Shown here: one piece after another, positions 7,628-14,528 of the stretch
How positions within the stretch are numbered: the stretch's first letter is position 1
Layout of the letters: each line of letters begins with the position of its first letter
From: Pseudobdellovibrionaceae bacterium
GTDB taxonomy: Bacteria > Bdellovibrionota > Bdellovibrionia > Bdellovibrionales > Bdellovibrionaceae
Reading direction: 5' to 3'
Length of the DNA stretch: 16,657 nt
NCBI GenBank assembly: GCA_014376325.1
Contig: JACMRP010000096.1
Span: forward strand, 1 to 16,657
The notes under the pieces: model-generated
Told to the model about the DNA's origin: nothing
Databases searched by the model: none
The model's input: the letters and a program-made list of their open reading frames with translations, nothing else
Made by a program: the position numbers and the translations under genes

Positions 7628-8845
7628 TTGAGCCCCGCAACGATTAACGTTCAAGACACCATTCAAACCATCGACCTAAAGCGGGATGTAACAAAACACC
7701 TCAAACAGGGACATCGTTGGATATTCGCAAACTGCTTTGAAGAGGGACGTGCCTACAAATCAGGGATTCATTTATTGAGCTTCAAAGGCGAAGCCCTGGC
7801 TTTAGGAATTTGGCAGGGCGATACGCAACTTCGATTTCGCGTTTTGGTCCTAGCCGAAGAACCGATTTTTCGAAAGAACAATGTAAAACGCACGTTAGAA
7901 TTGTACTTTGAAACGCAGTGGCGAAAAGCTCTTGAAATCCGTAAGTCTTTTGATTTAACGGTCACCAATTCGTTCCGACTCATCAATGGAGAAGGGGACG
8001 GTCTGCCCGGACTTATCGTCGATATTTATAACGACACGGCAGTTTTAAAGCACGATCACGCCATCATGGAAAAAACATGGAACGCGTCCGCGATTGCCGA
8101 AAAGATTCAAGCGGCCTTTCCGCAAATTACGTGCGTCTATCTTAAGCGTCGCAATGATGCTGAAGAGAAAGGTGCCAATATTGTCGGCAAGCTTGCGGCC
8201 GAAGTGCAGTTTCTTGAAAATGGAGTACTGTTTTCATCGAACATTCGAGATGCCGCGAAAACGGGTTTCTTTTTGGATCAGCGCGATAATCGTAAATTGA
8301 TTCAACGTTTTTCAAGCGGCAAAACGGTGCTTAACATGTTCAGTTATACCGGGGGCTTTTCAGTCTTTGCAGCACAAGGTGGGGCTACCCACGTGACCAG
8401 CGTGGATATCGCAAAAGTCGCGATCCTTGCCGTCAATAAAAATTTCGAAATCAATGGACTCAAGACCGCGCATCAGGACGTCGCGACGGATGCTTTCGAA
8501 TACTTAGAACAGCTCAACGTAGAAAAGAAAAAATACGACATCGTGATAACCGATCCACCAAGCTTTGCCCCGAATGAAAAGTCAGTGGAACAGGCCAAGA
8601 ACGCGTACACTAAAGTATTTTCGAATTCGATTAAGCTAGTTAATCCGGAAGGATTTTTTGCGGCCAGCTCTTGCTCAAGTCATATATCTTCAAAAGAGTT
8701 CATGGAGATTTGTCAGGAGTCTTTCTCCCGCGCGCGTAAGAAGGCGACACTAGTTTATTTCGGAGGGCAACCGGTCGACCATCCTTACCCGATGGCGATG
8801 GAAGAGCTTCGATACTTAAAGTTCGCCCTTTTTCGTTTGGATTAA
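7628..8845 (+). CDS. RlmI-like 23S rRNA cytosine-C5 methyltransferase
   Basis: 405 residues starting with TTG. The N-terminal PUA-like part (about 12-90; LKQGHRWIFANC, ALALGIW) binds RNA, a central linking domain contains INGEGDGLPGLIVD, and a Rossmann-type SAM-binding domain follows. Motifs seen are FFLDQRDNR, SAM motif I NMFSYTGGFS (about 236-245), catalytic motif IV TDPPSF (308-313) and the nucleophile-type cysteine Cys349 in SCSSH. This matches RlmI, which methylates C1962 of E. coli 23S rRNA, in both length and motif order. Related proteins of the RlmI/RlmK-N group may have other target sites. The next gene begins 13-22 bases after its stop, so a two-gene operon with the chorismate mutase is likely. 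Confidence 0.88.
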   Translation: MSPATINVQDTIQTIDLKRDVTKHLKQGHRWIFANCFEEGRAYKSGIHLLSFKGEALALGIWQGDTQLRFRVLVLAEEPIFRKNNVKRTLELYFETQWRKALEIRKSFDLTVTNSFRLINGEGDGLPGLIVDIYNDTAVLKHDHAIMEKTWNASAIAEKIQAAFPQITCVYLKRRNDAEEKGANIVGKLAAEVQFLENGVLFSSNIRDAAKTGFFLDQRDNRKLIQRFSSGKTVLNMFSYTGGFSVFAAQGGATHVTSVDIAKVAILAVNKNFEINGLKTAHQDVATDAFEYLEQLNVEKKKYDIVITDPPSFAPNEKSVEQAKNAYTKVFSNSIKLVNPEGFFAASSCSSHISSKEFMEICQESFSRARKKATLVYFGGQPVDHPYPMAMEELRYLKFALFRLD

Positions 8846-8858
8846 TTTAACTGGATAG

Positions 8859-9161
8859 GTGCTCAACTTGGACAAGATTGCCGGTCACCGCAAAGAAATA
8901 GATCAGATTCACAAAGAGCTCTATACACTTCTTCAGCGGCGCCGTGATTCTGTCATGGCCATATGGAAAATAAAACAAGCGACGGCTATGCCGTTCTTCA
9001 ATGCCGAGCGTGAACAACAAATCCTTCAAGACTTTGTGAAACTGTCCGAGAATTCCGGTACGGACCCGCAATTCGATGAACTTACTTCGGCCGTCATGAA
9101 TACTATCTTACGAGAGTACGAAAAGTATTTACGTTCTAAGTTTCCGCAAGGCAGTGAATAG
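8859..9161 (+). CDS. Stand-alone AroQ-type chorismate mutase
   Basis: Converts chorismate to prephenate in the cytosol. The protein has 100 residues from a GTG at 8859, or 97 from the TTG at 8868; the TTG is better spaced from AGGTG. It is an all-helical AroQ domain and nothing else: Arg11, Arg28, Lys39, Arg51 and Glu52 line up with the same-numbered active-site residues of the E. coli enzyme. Asn48 stands in place of Asp48, and Arg84/Glu85 occupy the region of Gln88, where some AroQ enzymes carry Glu. There is no prephenate dehydratase or dehydrogenase domain and no signal peptide. It follows the rRNA methyltransferase directly and ends 12 bases from the stop of the convergent U32 gene. This context suggests prephenate supply for RNA hydroxylation rather than only aromatic amino acid synthesis (inference). 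Confidence 0.82.
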   Translation: MLNLDKIAGHRKEIDQIHKELYTLLQRRRDSVMAIWKIKQATAMPFFNAEREQQILQDFVKLSENSGTDPQFDELTSAVMNTILREYEKYLRSKFPQGSE

Positions 9162-9173
9162 TTCCGTGAAGGA

Positions 9174-11726
9174 TTACTTCTTTCGGCTTTGATATTCTTT
9201 TTCACGCTGAAAATGGCTTTCAGAAAGACCGTAACTTTCAACGTCGCCAAGATCCTTGATCAAAGAGGCGAGCTCTTTGGTGCCGCCGATAAAATCCAAA
9301 TGCGCCCGAATTTTAGTAACTAAGTCGGTACCACGTTCCTTGAGAGCTTCGTATCGAATGTAACCTAGGCCCAGATTTTCCCACTCTTTAACGTATCGAG
9401 CGGCGGACTGCGAAGTACCGTTGTACATGGTATTTCGGCATTCTTGATCGGGTTTGATCTGATGCCAATTTCCGAATTGGTCCTTCAATTTGACGTCGTG
9501 CTTTTCACAAGGTCTTCCGCAATCGCGGAAACTGGTTCCTTTGCTGAGGTACGCCGCAAACACGCAATGCTCCATGTGGAAGCTTGGCATGTATTGGTAA
9601 GCGGTCACTTCGAAGTTTTGTGCCTGCCCCGCCTGGATCAGCTCACTGACCTGGATGTGATTCAAGTCGTAACCGAGGCACAGGCTAGAGAGGCCCTTAC
9701 CGAGAAGATACTGAGCGGTCAGATGGTTCGTCACGTTCAGACTGAAATCGCCAAGGATTTCGCCTTCAAATTTATTTACTTGCAGATATTGAACGGCGCC
9801 GAGGTTTCTTGCCAAAATGGCGTCTGGGTTCAGGCGTAAAAGATGTTGAATGTTACGATGCTCATCTGGCTTCAAAATTCGAGTCGTCGCGATCGCTACT
9901 TTTAAACCAGCCTCGCGCAACAAGATGAGGCTTTGCTCGAAGTCTCTGCCAAATTCGAAGTCCAATATTACGAAGTGTATGCCGGTTGCATTCAACTCGC
10001 CGAGTTCGATGGCTTTCGCCACATCTTCGGCCTGGCCTTTGTCTCTGAGCAAAAGATTTAGTTTTACCCCAGGAACTTCGGCGCTAATAATTTTTTTGCT
10101 GTTGGACCAAGCGACGGTTTCTGGATTTACCAAGGGCGCGGTGCCATTTTGAATACGTAGCGCGGTTAGTTCTTTTATTAGTTTTTGGCGAAGCTCTTTG
10201 ATTTGGCGATTCGGCAAGAACAGCGGCGCATCGCCCGCGATTCTTGCATCGAAACCTTCACCGCGAAATGGACTGCCCATCAAAGCAAAAAGTTCGTCGC
10301 GCAATTCTAAAGAGTTCAATCCCTTATTTTTGGCCGCTTCGCAGACACTCTCAGATCGAGCGGTGACGGTGTACTTGCCGTCGGAGTAAGTCACCTGCAG
10401 GGGCTGGCCTAGTTCGGCTTCCGCCACGACCGCAACCGGGATGCGCTTTTTTCGTTCTTTGTCTTCGATGCTGAGTGAAACTTCGCGTTTGAGGTCTTTA
10501 TCATGATTGTAAAAAACGCGAGCGCCGACGTAGATGTTATCGATCGCGATGTCCCTTGAAAATTCGAGCTGAAAGCGGCGGGCAGAAATATTTTTTACCG
10601 CAAACACGAAGCCGCCTTTTTCGACGCTCTGACCGTGGCGATCTTTATAAACCCAAAGTACGCCGTCGCCGGGTTTAATAAAGTCAGCTTTAAGACCCTG
10701 GCTAACTTGATCGTCGGTAATGTCGACTTCGAGTGCATTGCCGGTCACTGCTTTTATTATTCCGAACTCAAAGCCACGGTGAGAACTGAAAGTTCCTTCC
10801 ACCAGATCCTGATGATTCACTCCGTGAAACCATCCCGGATAGAAGCCGCGTGAAAAGGCAGAGGCCATCTGTTTTTTCATGTACACCGGATGCTTGAGCT
10901 CTTGGCTTGACTGAGCAGCGCTGATAGCTTCATCAAAGTTGCGGGCCGCGGTCGCGACGTATTCTGGAGTTTTCAAGCGGCCTTCGACTTTAAAGCAGTC
11001 TACTCCGGCGTCCATCAAACTAGGAACTTCGTTAATTCCGCAGAGATCTTGCGGCGAAACTAAGAAGGATTTTCCTTGCAGATCTTTGCGTTCGCCGTCG
11101 ACGTGCATTTCGTAACTAAATCGGCAACTTTGCGCGCACTGTCCACGATTTGCAGATCTGCCGCCGATGCTTTCTGAGGTAAAACACTGTCCTGAGTAAC
11201 TGACACAAAGAGCACCGTGAACAAAAACTTCTAATTCTTTGTCGGTGTTTGCTTTGATTGCTCGAATTTCTTTGATCGAGTTTTCGCGGGCTAGAACAAA
11301 TCGCTGGATACCGAGGTCATCAAGCCACTGGATTGCTTCGGCATTGCTGATGCTCATTTGCGTAGAAGCGTGGACTCGCTGATGTGGTGCCATTTGGCGA
11401 ATCAGCCGGACCAATCCCAAATCCTGCACGATAAATGCATCTGGCTTTAGCGGAAGAATCTTTTGAAGGACTTCCACGGCAGCGGGGATTTCGCTCTGAA
11501 AAATTAAAATGTTAAATGCTAAATTCACCTTCACGCCGTACAAATGGCAGGTGTCGATGATATCTTTTACTTCTTCAATCTGAAAATCGTGACTGCGCCC
11601 GCGGGCATTGAATCCCGGAACCCCCATAAAGATCGCATCCGCCCCGTTATGAATAGCGGCAAGAGCCATTTCTTTGGTACCGACGGGCAAAAGCAATTCG
11701 GGGCGTTTCAGGGGCTGAATTTCCAT
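9174..11726 (-). CDS. U32 family RNA hydroxylase, RlhA/TrhP type, double-length with two Cys clusters
   Basis: 850 residues. The N-terminal U32 domain (about 8-300) has ELLLPVGTKEMALAAIHNGADAI and the family signature VFVHGALCVSYSGQC, with Cys174, Cys181, Cys197 and Cys201 as likely Fe-S ligands, then FKVEGRLKTPEYV. A DUF3656-like middle part covers about 310-530. The remainder (about 550-815) again looks like a barrel half and carries a second cluster: His720-Cys721, Cys736, Cys740 and Cys763. E. coli RlhA, which makes ho5C2501 in 23S rRNA, is about 650 residues; this extended form adds the second module. U32 was first named as a collagenase-like peptidase, but protease activity is not expected here. 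There is no Shine-Dalgarno before the ATG, yet the conserved region begins at residue 8, so the start is right; the transcript may be leaderless. Whether the target is rRNA (RlhA) or tRNA (TrhP) cannot be settled by eye. Confidence 0.9.
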   Translation of the reverse strand: MEIQPLKRPELLLPVGTKEMALAAIHNGADAIFMGVPGFNARGRSHDFQIEEVKDIIDTCHLYGVKVNLAFNILIFQSEIPAAVEVLQKILPLKPDAFIVQDLGLVRLIRQMAPHQRVHASTQMSISNAEAIQWLDDLGIQRFVLARENSIKEIRAIKANTDKELEVFVHGALCVSYSGQCFTSESIGGRSANRGQCAQSCRFSYEMHVDGERKDLQGKSFLVSPQDLCGINEVPSLMDAGVDCFKVEGRLKTPEYVATAARNFDEAISAAQSSQELKHPVYMKKQMASAFSRGFYPGWFHGVNHQDLVEGTFSSHRGFEFGIIKAVTGNALEVDITDDQVSQGLKADFIKPGDGVLWVYKDRHGQSVEKGGFVFAVKNISARRFQLEFSRDIAIDNIYVGARVFYNHDKDLKREVSLSIEDKERKKRIPVAVVAEAELGQPLQVTYSDGKYTVTARSESVCEAAKNKGLNSLELRDELFALMGSPFRGEGFDARIAGDAPLFLPNRQIKELRQKLIKELTALRIQNGTAPLVNPETVAWSNSKKIISAEVPGVKLNLLLRDKGQAEDVAKAIELGELNATGIHFVILDFEFGRDFEQSLILLREAGLKVAIATTRILKPDEHRNIQHLLRLNPDAILARNLGAVQYLQVNKFEGEILGDFSLNVTNHLTAQYLLGKGLSSLCLGYDLNHIQVSELIQAGQAQNFEVTAYQYMPSFHMEHCVFAAYLSKGTSFRDCGRPCEKHDVKLKDQFGNWHQIKPDQECRNTMYNGTSQSAARYVKEWENLGLGYIRYEALKERGTDLVTKIRAHLDFIGGTKELASLIKDLGDVESYGLSESHFQREKEYQSRKK

Positions 11727-11732
11727 GGAAAG

Positions 11733-11760
11733 TTTTTAACAGACGGGGTGGGGTTCTCAA
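11733..11760 (-). promoter_or_regulatory. Candidate promoter of the U32 gene, possibly giving a leaderless transcript
   Basis: On the minus strand, TTGAGA (11755-11760) and TAAAAA (11733-11738) are 16 bases apart. Only six bases separate the -10 from the ATG at 11726, so transcription would begin at or next to the start codon. That fits the missing ribosome binding site. Confidence 0.3.
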
Positions 11761-11879
11761 AGAGATTCTGCATTTTGAGCGCGGGCGCTGTGATTTCAGC
11801 GGGGAACACCGTAGTTTTTACCGTTTTCTGGAGCTTTCGTGAGCTTGTAGGAGTGGTTGAGTTAGGCACAGGTAGTAAA

Positions 11880-12482
11880 TTAATCGCCGCTCTGTCCGTC
11901 CCAGGTTAGATCTCCATTTTTCCAACAGTAGTCCATCGTCCTCGTGCCGTCGCCATTCATAGTTTTTGCGAGGCCGTCATACGGGCATTGGTCTGTTTTG
12001 CCTCTGTATTGCATGCCTGGAAAATATGCTCCAGATGGTCGGAACTCCAAGTAATGCATACCGGAAGCCCATGTGGAATTTGGAAAATAAAGCTTTAGAG
12101 TTGCCTTCGCATCGACATTTCTGGAGAAGAAAGAAATTTTATATCCTTTGTCGGCCGAAATAATTTTGAATACAACATCTCCCCTGCTGTCAGCACCTTG
12201 AACAATGGCATCCGGTTTACCGTCGCCGTTAAAGTCACCAATGACAGCGGACAGCATTTGTTTGTCAGAAAACTTGTAAGATTTCATAATTCTGTCTGGA
12301 AAATAATTTGGCGGATATTGTTTGAAAGACGGCGATACTTTTTTCAGTTCTGATTCCATCGCAGGTGAAAGAATCAGATTGTAAGTAGAACCGACTTTTT
12401 CGATGCGCGGGAATACGTCAGCAGCTACACTCAATTCACTAGTGATAAAACTCCCGAGCAAAATAATTTGATGCGCGCGCAT
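11880..12482 (-). CDS. Secreted protein with an FG-GAP/EF-hand-like calcium loop
   Basis: 200 residues with an N-terminal signal-like segment (MRAHQIILLGSFITSELSVA, cleavage near AA at 20-21), so it is probably periplasmic or surface-exposed. AGGAG at 12489-12493 is six bases before the ATG. The clearest motif is IGDFNGDGKPDAIV (81-94): Asp83, Asn85, Asp87 and Asp91 form a DxNxDGxxD calcium-binding loop as found in FG-GAP/VCBS repeats and dockerins. Only one loop is present, so this is not a full beta-propeller. Two cysteines in the C-terminal 40 residues (QCPYDG, DYCWKN) may form a disulfide. No enzymatic family is recognised. The same strand and a roughly 150-base gap precede the U32 gene; co-transcription is not evident. 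Confidence 0.75.
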   Translation of the reverse strand: MRAHQIILLGSFITSELSVAADVFPRIEKVGSTYNLILSPAMESELKKVSPSFKQYPPNYFPDRIMKSYKFSDKQMLSAVIGDFNGDGKPDAIVQGADSRGDVVFKIISADKGYKISFFSRNVDAKATLKLYFPNSTWASGMHYLEFRPSGAYFPGMQYRGKTDQCPYDGLAKTMNGDGTRTMDYCWKNGDLTWDGQSGD

Positions 12483-12740
12483 GATTAACTCCTTTATACT
12501 TTCTTCTACTGTAGTTATAATTTGAGTGATTGTAAGTAAACTCGAAATAGTTTGCGGCGCAGCAACTCGAGTCGTGTAAGATTACGGGCGGGCATGAGTA
12601 TATCTGTTCTCGATTTCAATAAAATCAATGACTTACGGGTTTAATCTTGTAAAAAGTGGTAGTTTTTCACTAACAGATGGACCTTTTTTAAAATCATAGT
12701 ATAATAAAATCAACAGCTTACAGATTTAAACTAGTAAAAA
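12483..12740. other. AT-rich intergenic region with tandem imperfect repeats
   Basis: The 258 bases separate the secreted-protein gene from the RelA/SpoT gene. Apart from the AGGAG of the left gene and the two 50-base repeats listed separately, I see no gene and no convincing coding frame. The region should contain the promoters of both divergent genes. Confidence 0.6.
12618..12667 (+). repeat. 50-base repeat, copy 1
   Basis: It begins AATAAAATCAA and ends with GTAAAAAGTGGTAGTTTTT. By hand alignment it matches copy 2 at 43 of 50 positions. It is followed by CAC rather than ATG, so this copy is not attached to a start codon. Confidence 0.85.
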
Positions 12741-12752
12741 GTGGTAGTTTTT
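12703..12752 (+). repeat. 50-base repeat, copy 2, ending at the RelA/SpoT gene ATG
   Basis: The same unit as copy 1, shifted by exactly 85 bases. Its last base is immediately followed by the ATG at 12753. Differences from copy 1 cluster in three short blocks in the middle, while both ends are identical. It holds an ACTAGT palindrome in the centre. Confidence 0.85.
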
Positions 12753-13802
12753 ATGAAGTCTACGCCATCCAGATACAGTAAAACTAAAATTGATCGGGCT
12801 GGAGAAGTGCTTAAAAATAGAACAAGCACAACCACGGAGATCGCCAATGCTTTGGATATTCTTTCTAGTTGGCGCGCTTATCATGCAATGCCACTTGATA
12901 CTTTTGCGACGGTACTAAGACAACGAGCTCAGAAAATAAGCGAAAATGCCATTATTGCTCAAAGACTTAAAAGAACACCATCCATACTGCTCAAGCTTTC
13001 AAATCATAAAACGATGCGACTCTCTACTATGCAAGATATCGGCGGTCTAAGAGCCATTTTGGAAACTACCAAAGATGTCTATAGATTGTTGGACTTGTAT
13101 AAAAAATCAAAATCCAAGCATGCTTTATTTAGCTTGGATGACTATATCGAAACTCCTAAAAAAGACGGATATAGAAGTATTCATCTTGTGTACAAGTTGA
13201 CAAAAACCCCTAATTTATTTTTAGAAATTCAACTGCGATCTAAACTGCAACATATTTGGGCGACAGGGGTTGAGGTGTTTGGCACTCTACAAAATAGCTC
13301 GTTCAAATCAGGTCATGGTGATAAAAAATGGCTAGAGTTCTTTTCGGATTTAAGCTCAGTATTTGCGATCAAAGAAAACAAACCTTCGTTAAAAATACAT
13401 ACTAAGATTTCGAAAGAAGATCTTGTGCTTAAGTTGCAAAAAGAAATTCAAGAACTGAAAGTCATAGAAAATCTTAGCGTATATACCGCGGTTTATAAAA
13501 AAATTTCAAGCAGCACACCAACTGGAAGAAAAGGACACTACAGTTTAATAGTTTTAAACTCTAGGGAAAACACAATTTCTTTGGCAACGTATGGAGCTAG
13601 CCAGTTTGAAGTTGCGGCTCAAGAATATCTTAAATTGGAACGAGAAAATTTCGAAGATGAACAAATAAATGTCGTTCTTGTAAATACTGGAGACATTAAA
13701 AAACTTGAGCTGAGTTATCCAAATTATTTTATGGATACAAAAATCTTGGTCCAAAAGCTCTCGCTAATTGGAATGGGAAAATTTTTCGAAACTCAGATTT
13801 AA
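12753..13802 (+). CDS. RelA/SpoT-domain nucleotide pyrophosphokinase, small (toxSAS-like candidate)
   Basis: 349 residues from the ATG; a GTG at 12741 inside the repeat would add four, and numbering here counts from that GTG. The synthetase domain (about 60-180) is complete: RLKRTPSILLK (75-85), DIGGLR (99-104) with the metal-binding Asp99, DGYRSIH (142-148) and EIQLR (162-166) with the catalytic-type Glu162. It therefore should transfer pyrophosphate from ATP. There is no hydrolase, TGS or ACT domain, so it is not the housekeeping Rel. The C-terminal 130 residues end in a conserved-looking YPNYFMDTKI (326-335). Products could be (p)ppGpp, or the target could be tRNA CCA ends as in toxSAS toxins; the sequence does not decide. 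It is clearly more AT-rich than its neighbours, which suggests horizontal transfer. No separate antitoxin gene is adjacent. Confidence 0.85.
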   Translation: MKSTPSRYSKTKIDRAGEVLKNRTSTTTEIANALDILSSWRAYHAMPLDTFATVLRQRAQKISENAIIAQRLKRTPSILLKLSNHKTMRLSTMQDIGGLRAILETTKDVYRLLDLYKKSKSKHALFSLDDYIETPKKDGYRSIHLVYKLTKTPNLFLEIQLRSKLQHIWATGVEVFGTLQNSSFKSGHGDKKWLEFFSDLSSVFAIKENKPSLKIHTKISKEDLVLKLQKEIQELKVIENLSVYTAVYKKISSSTPTGRKGHYSLIVLNSRENTISLATYGASQFEVAAQEYLKLERENFEDEQINVVLVNTGDIKKLELSYPNYFMDTKILVQKLSLIGMGKFFETQI

Positions 13803-13830
13803 AATTTGGCGGAGAGAGAGTAAGGCTTCC

Positions 13831-13861
13831 AAGTAGTTGATAATATTAACCTCTACTTTTT
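13831..13861 (+). terminator. Weak intrinsic terminator after the RelA/SpoT gene
   Basis: AAGTAG (13831-13836) pairs with CTACTT (13853-13858) and runs directly into a T stretch. The stem is only six mostly AT pairs with a long loop, so efficiency is doubtful. Confidence 0.35.
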
Positions 13862-13921
13862 GACCCTACCAAACCCTACCATGCCAATGGACACCGGGTG
13901 CAGAAAAGCGTAGAAAGAGTT

Positions 13922-14190
13922 ATGGAAAAAATCCAAACTAAACGGACCATCCTTCGGCGATTCCGGCATTCTGATCTGAACAACATGATACTTTTGGAAT
14001 CTGACCCCGACGTCATGAGATTCACGCCATCGCGCATACCACAAGGGATCGAAAAGACCGAGGCACGGCTCAAGTCGTTGCTTGAGAAAGAGGCCGCTTA
14101 CGCCCCGCTAGGGGTTTGGGCTGTGGAACTTAAGGATACGGCAGACTTCGTCGGTTGGTTTATGCTGATTAAAACGGAATTTGAAATACC
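13922..14190 (+). pseudogene. Front half of a GNAT N-acetyltransferase, cut off
   Basis: From the ATG at 13922 the frame reads MEKIQTKRTILRRF, then DPDVMRFTPSRIP and WAVELKDTADFVGWFML, the typical first 85-90 residues of RimJ/RimL-like GNAT proteins. The acetyl-CoA-binding part that should follow (an RxxGxG/A loop after beta-4) is missing. Instead the frame continues after about EFEIP into transposase-like sequence without a stop. The remnant cannot be an active acetyltransferase. A GTG at 13898 gives a longer but less family-like start. Just upstream, ACCCTACCA occurs twice in tandem, possibly a scar. Confidence 0.65.
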
Positions 14191-14401
14191 TGTGAAGCAC
14201 GCGCGCAAGAACGAAATTCTTGAAAATAAATTCGAGAATGCCCAAGGCCGCATCGACACGCAGCATTTATTAATTTCTACACTACTGCCACCGGCGGTGA
14301 AAATGTTCATCGAAGAGCTCGAGAAAGAAGTGGATCAGCTTTGCGGTGACCGGTACCGCCACACGACGGACCAACGGCAACCTGCGGTCGCCTCCAAGTG
14401 A
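14191..14401 (+). mobile_element. N-terminal fragment of an IS256/mutator-type transposase fused in frame to the GNAT remnant
   Basis: After the GNAT part the same frame reads KHARKNEILENKF.., then VKMFIEELEKEVDQLCGDRY and RHTTDQRQPAV, resembling the conserved N-terminus of IS256-like transposases in which LCG-x-RY-x-H is followed by RWGS. Here RWGS is replaced by ASK and a stop at 14399-14401, so the catalytic DDE domain is gone. No terminal inverted repeats or target duplication are visible. The junction position is approximate. Confidence 0.55.
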
Positions 14402-14528
14402 TTTCGATCTAAGTAACTTGCTGCACGTGCTAAGTGGAAACTCGAAAGCGATTTAAAATGAAATCACAATTCAATTTTGCTATTCCTTACGTTCGGAAAT
14501 AACAATTTTTTATCGGTAAAGGCTCATT

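Noticed and set aside
9444..10152. Two open frames of 131 and 100 residues on the plus strand
   Set aside because: They lie wholly antisense to the U32 coding region and have no recognisable motif or ribosome binding site.
9174..11726. Annotation of the U32 protein as a collagenase-type protease
   Set aside because: The motifs match the RNA-hydroxylase branch, there is no signal peptide, and the neighbours are RNA-modification and prephenate-forming enzymes.
11544..11909. A 121-residue open frame on the plus strand
   Set aside because: Most of it is antisense to the conserved U32 N-terminus and it has no family features; it is a shadow.
12618..12752. A CRISPR array
   Set aside because: There are only two imperfect copies, 50 bases long and AT-rich, ending at a start codon, with no cas genes nearby.
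13861..13886. A tandem ACCCTACCA as a meaningful repeat array or attachment site
   Set aside because: There are only two short copies, and no matching copy was found at the other side of any candidate element; it is noted only as a possible scar.
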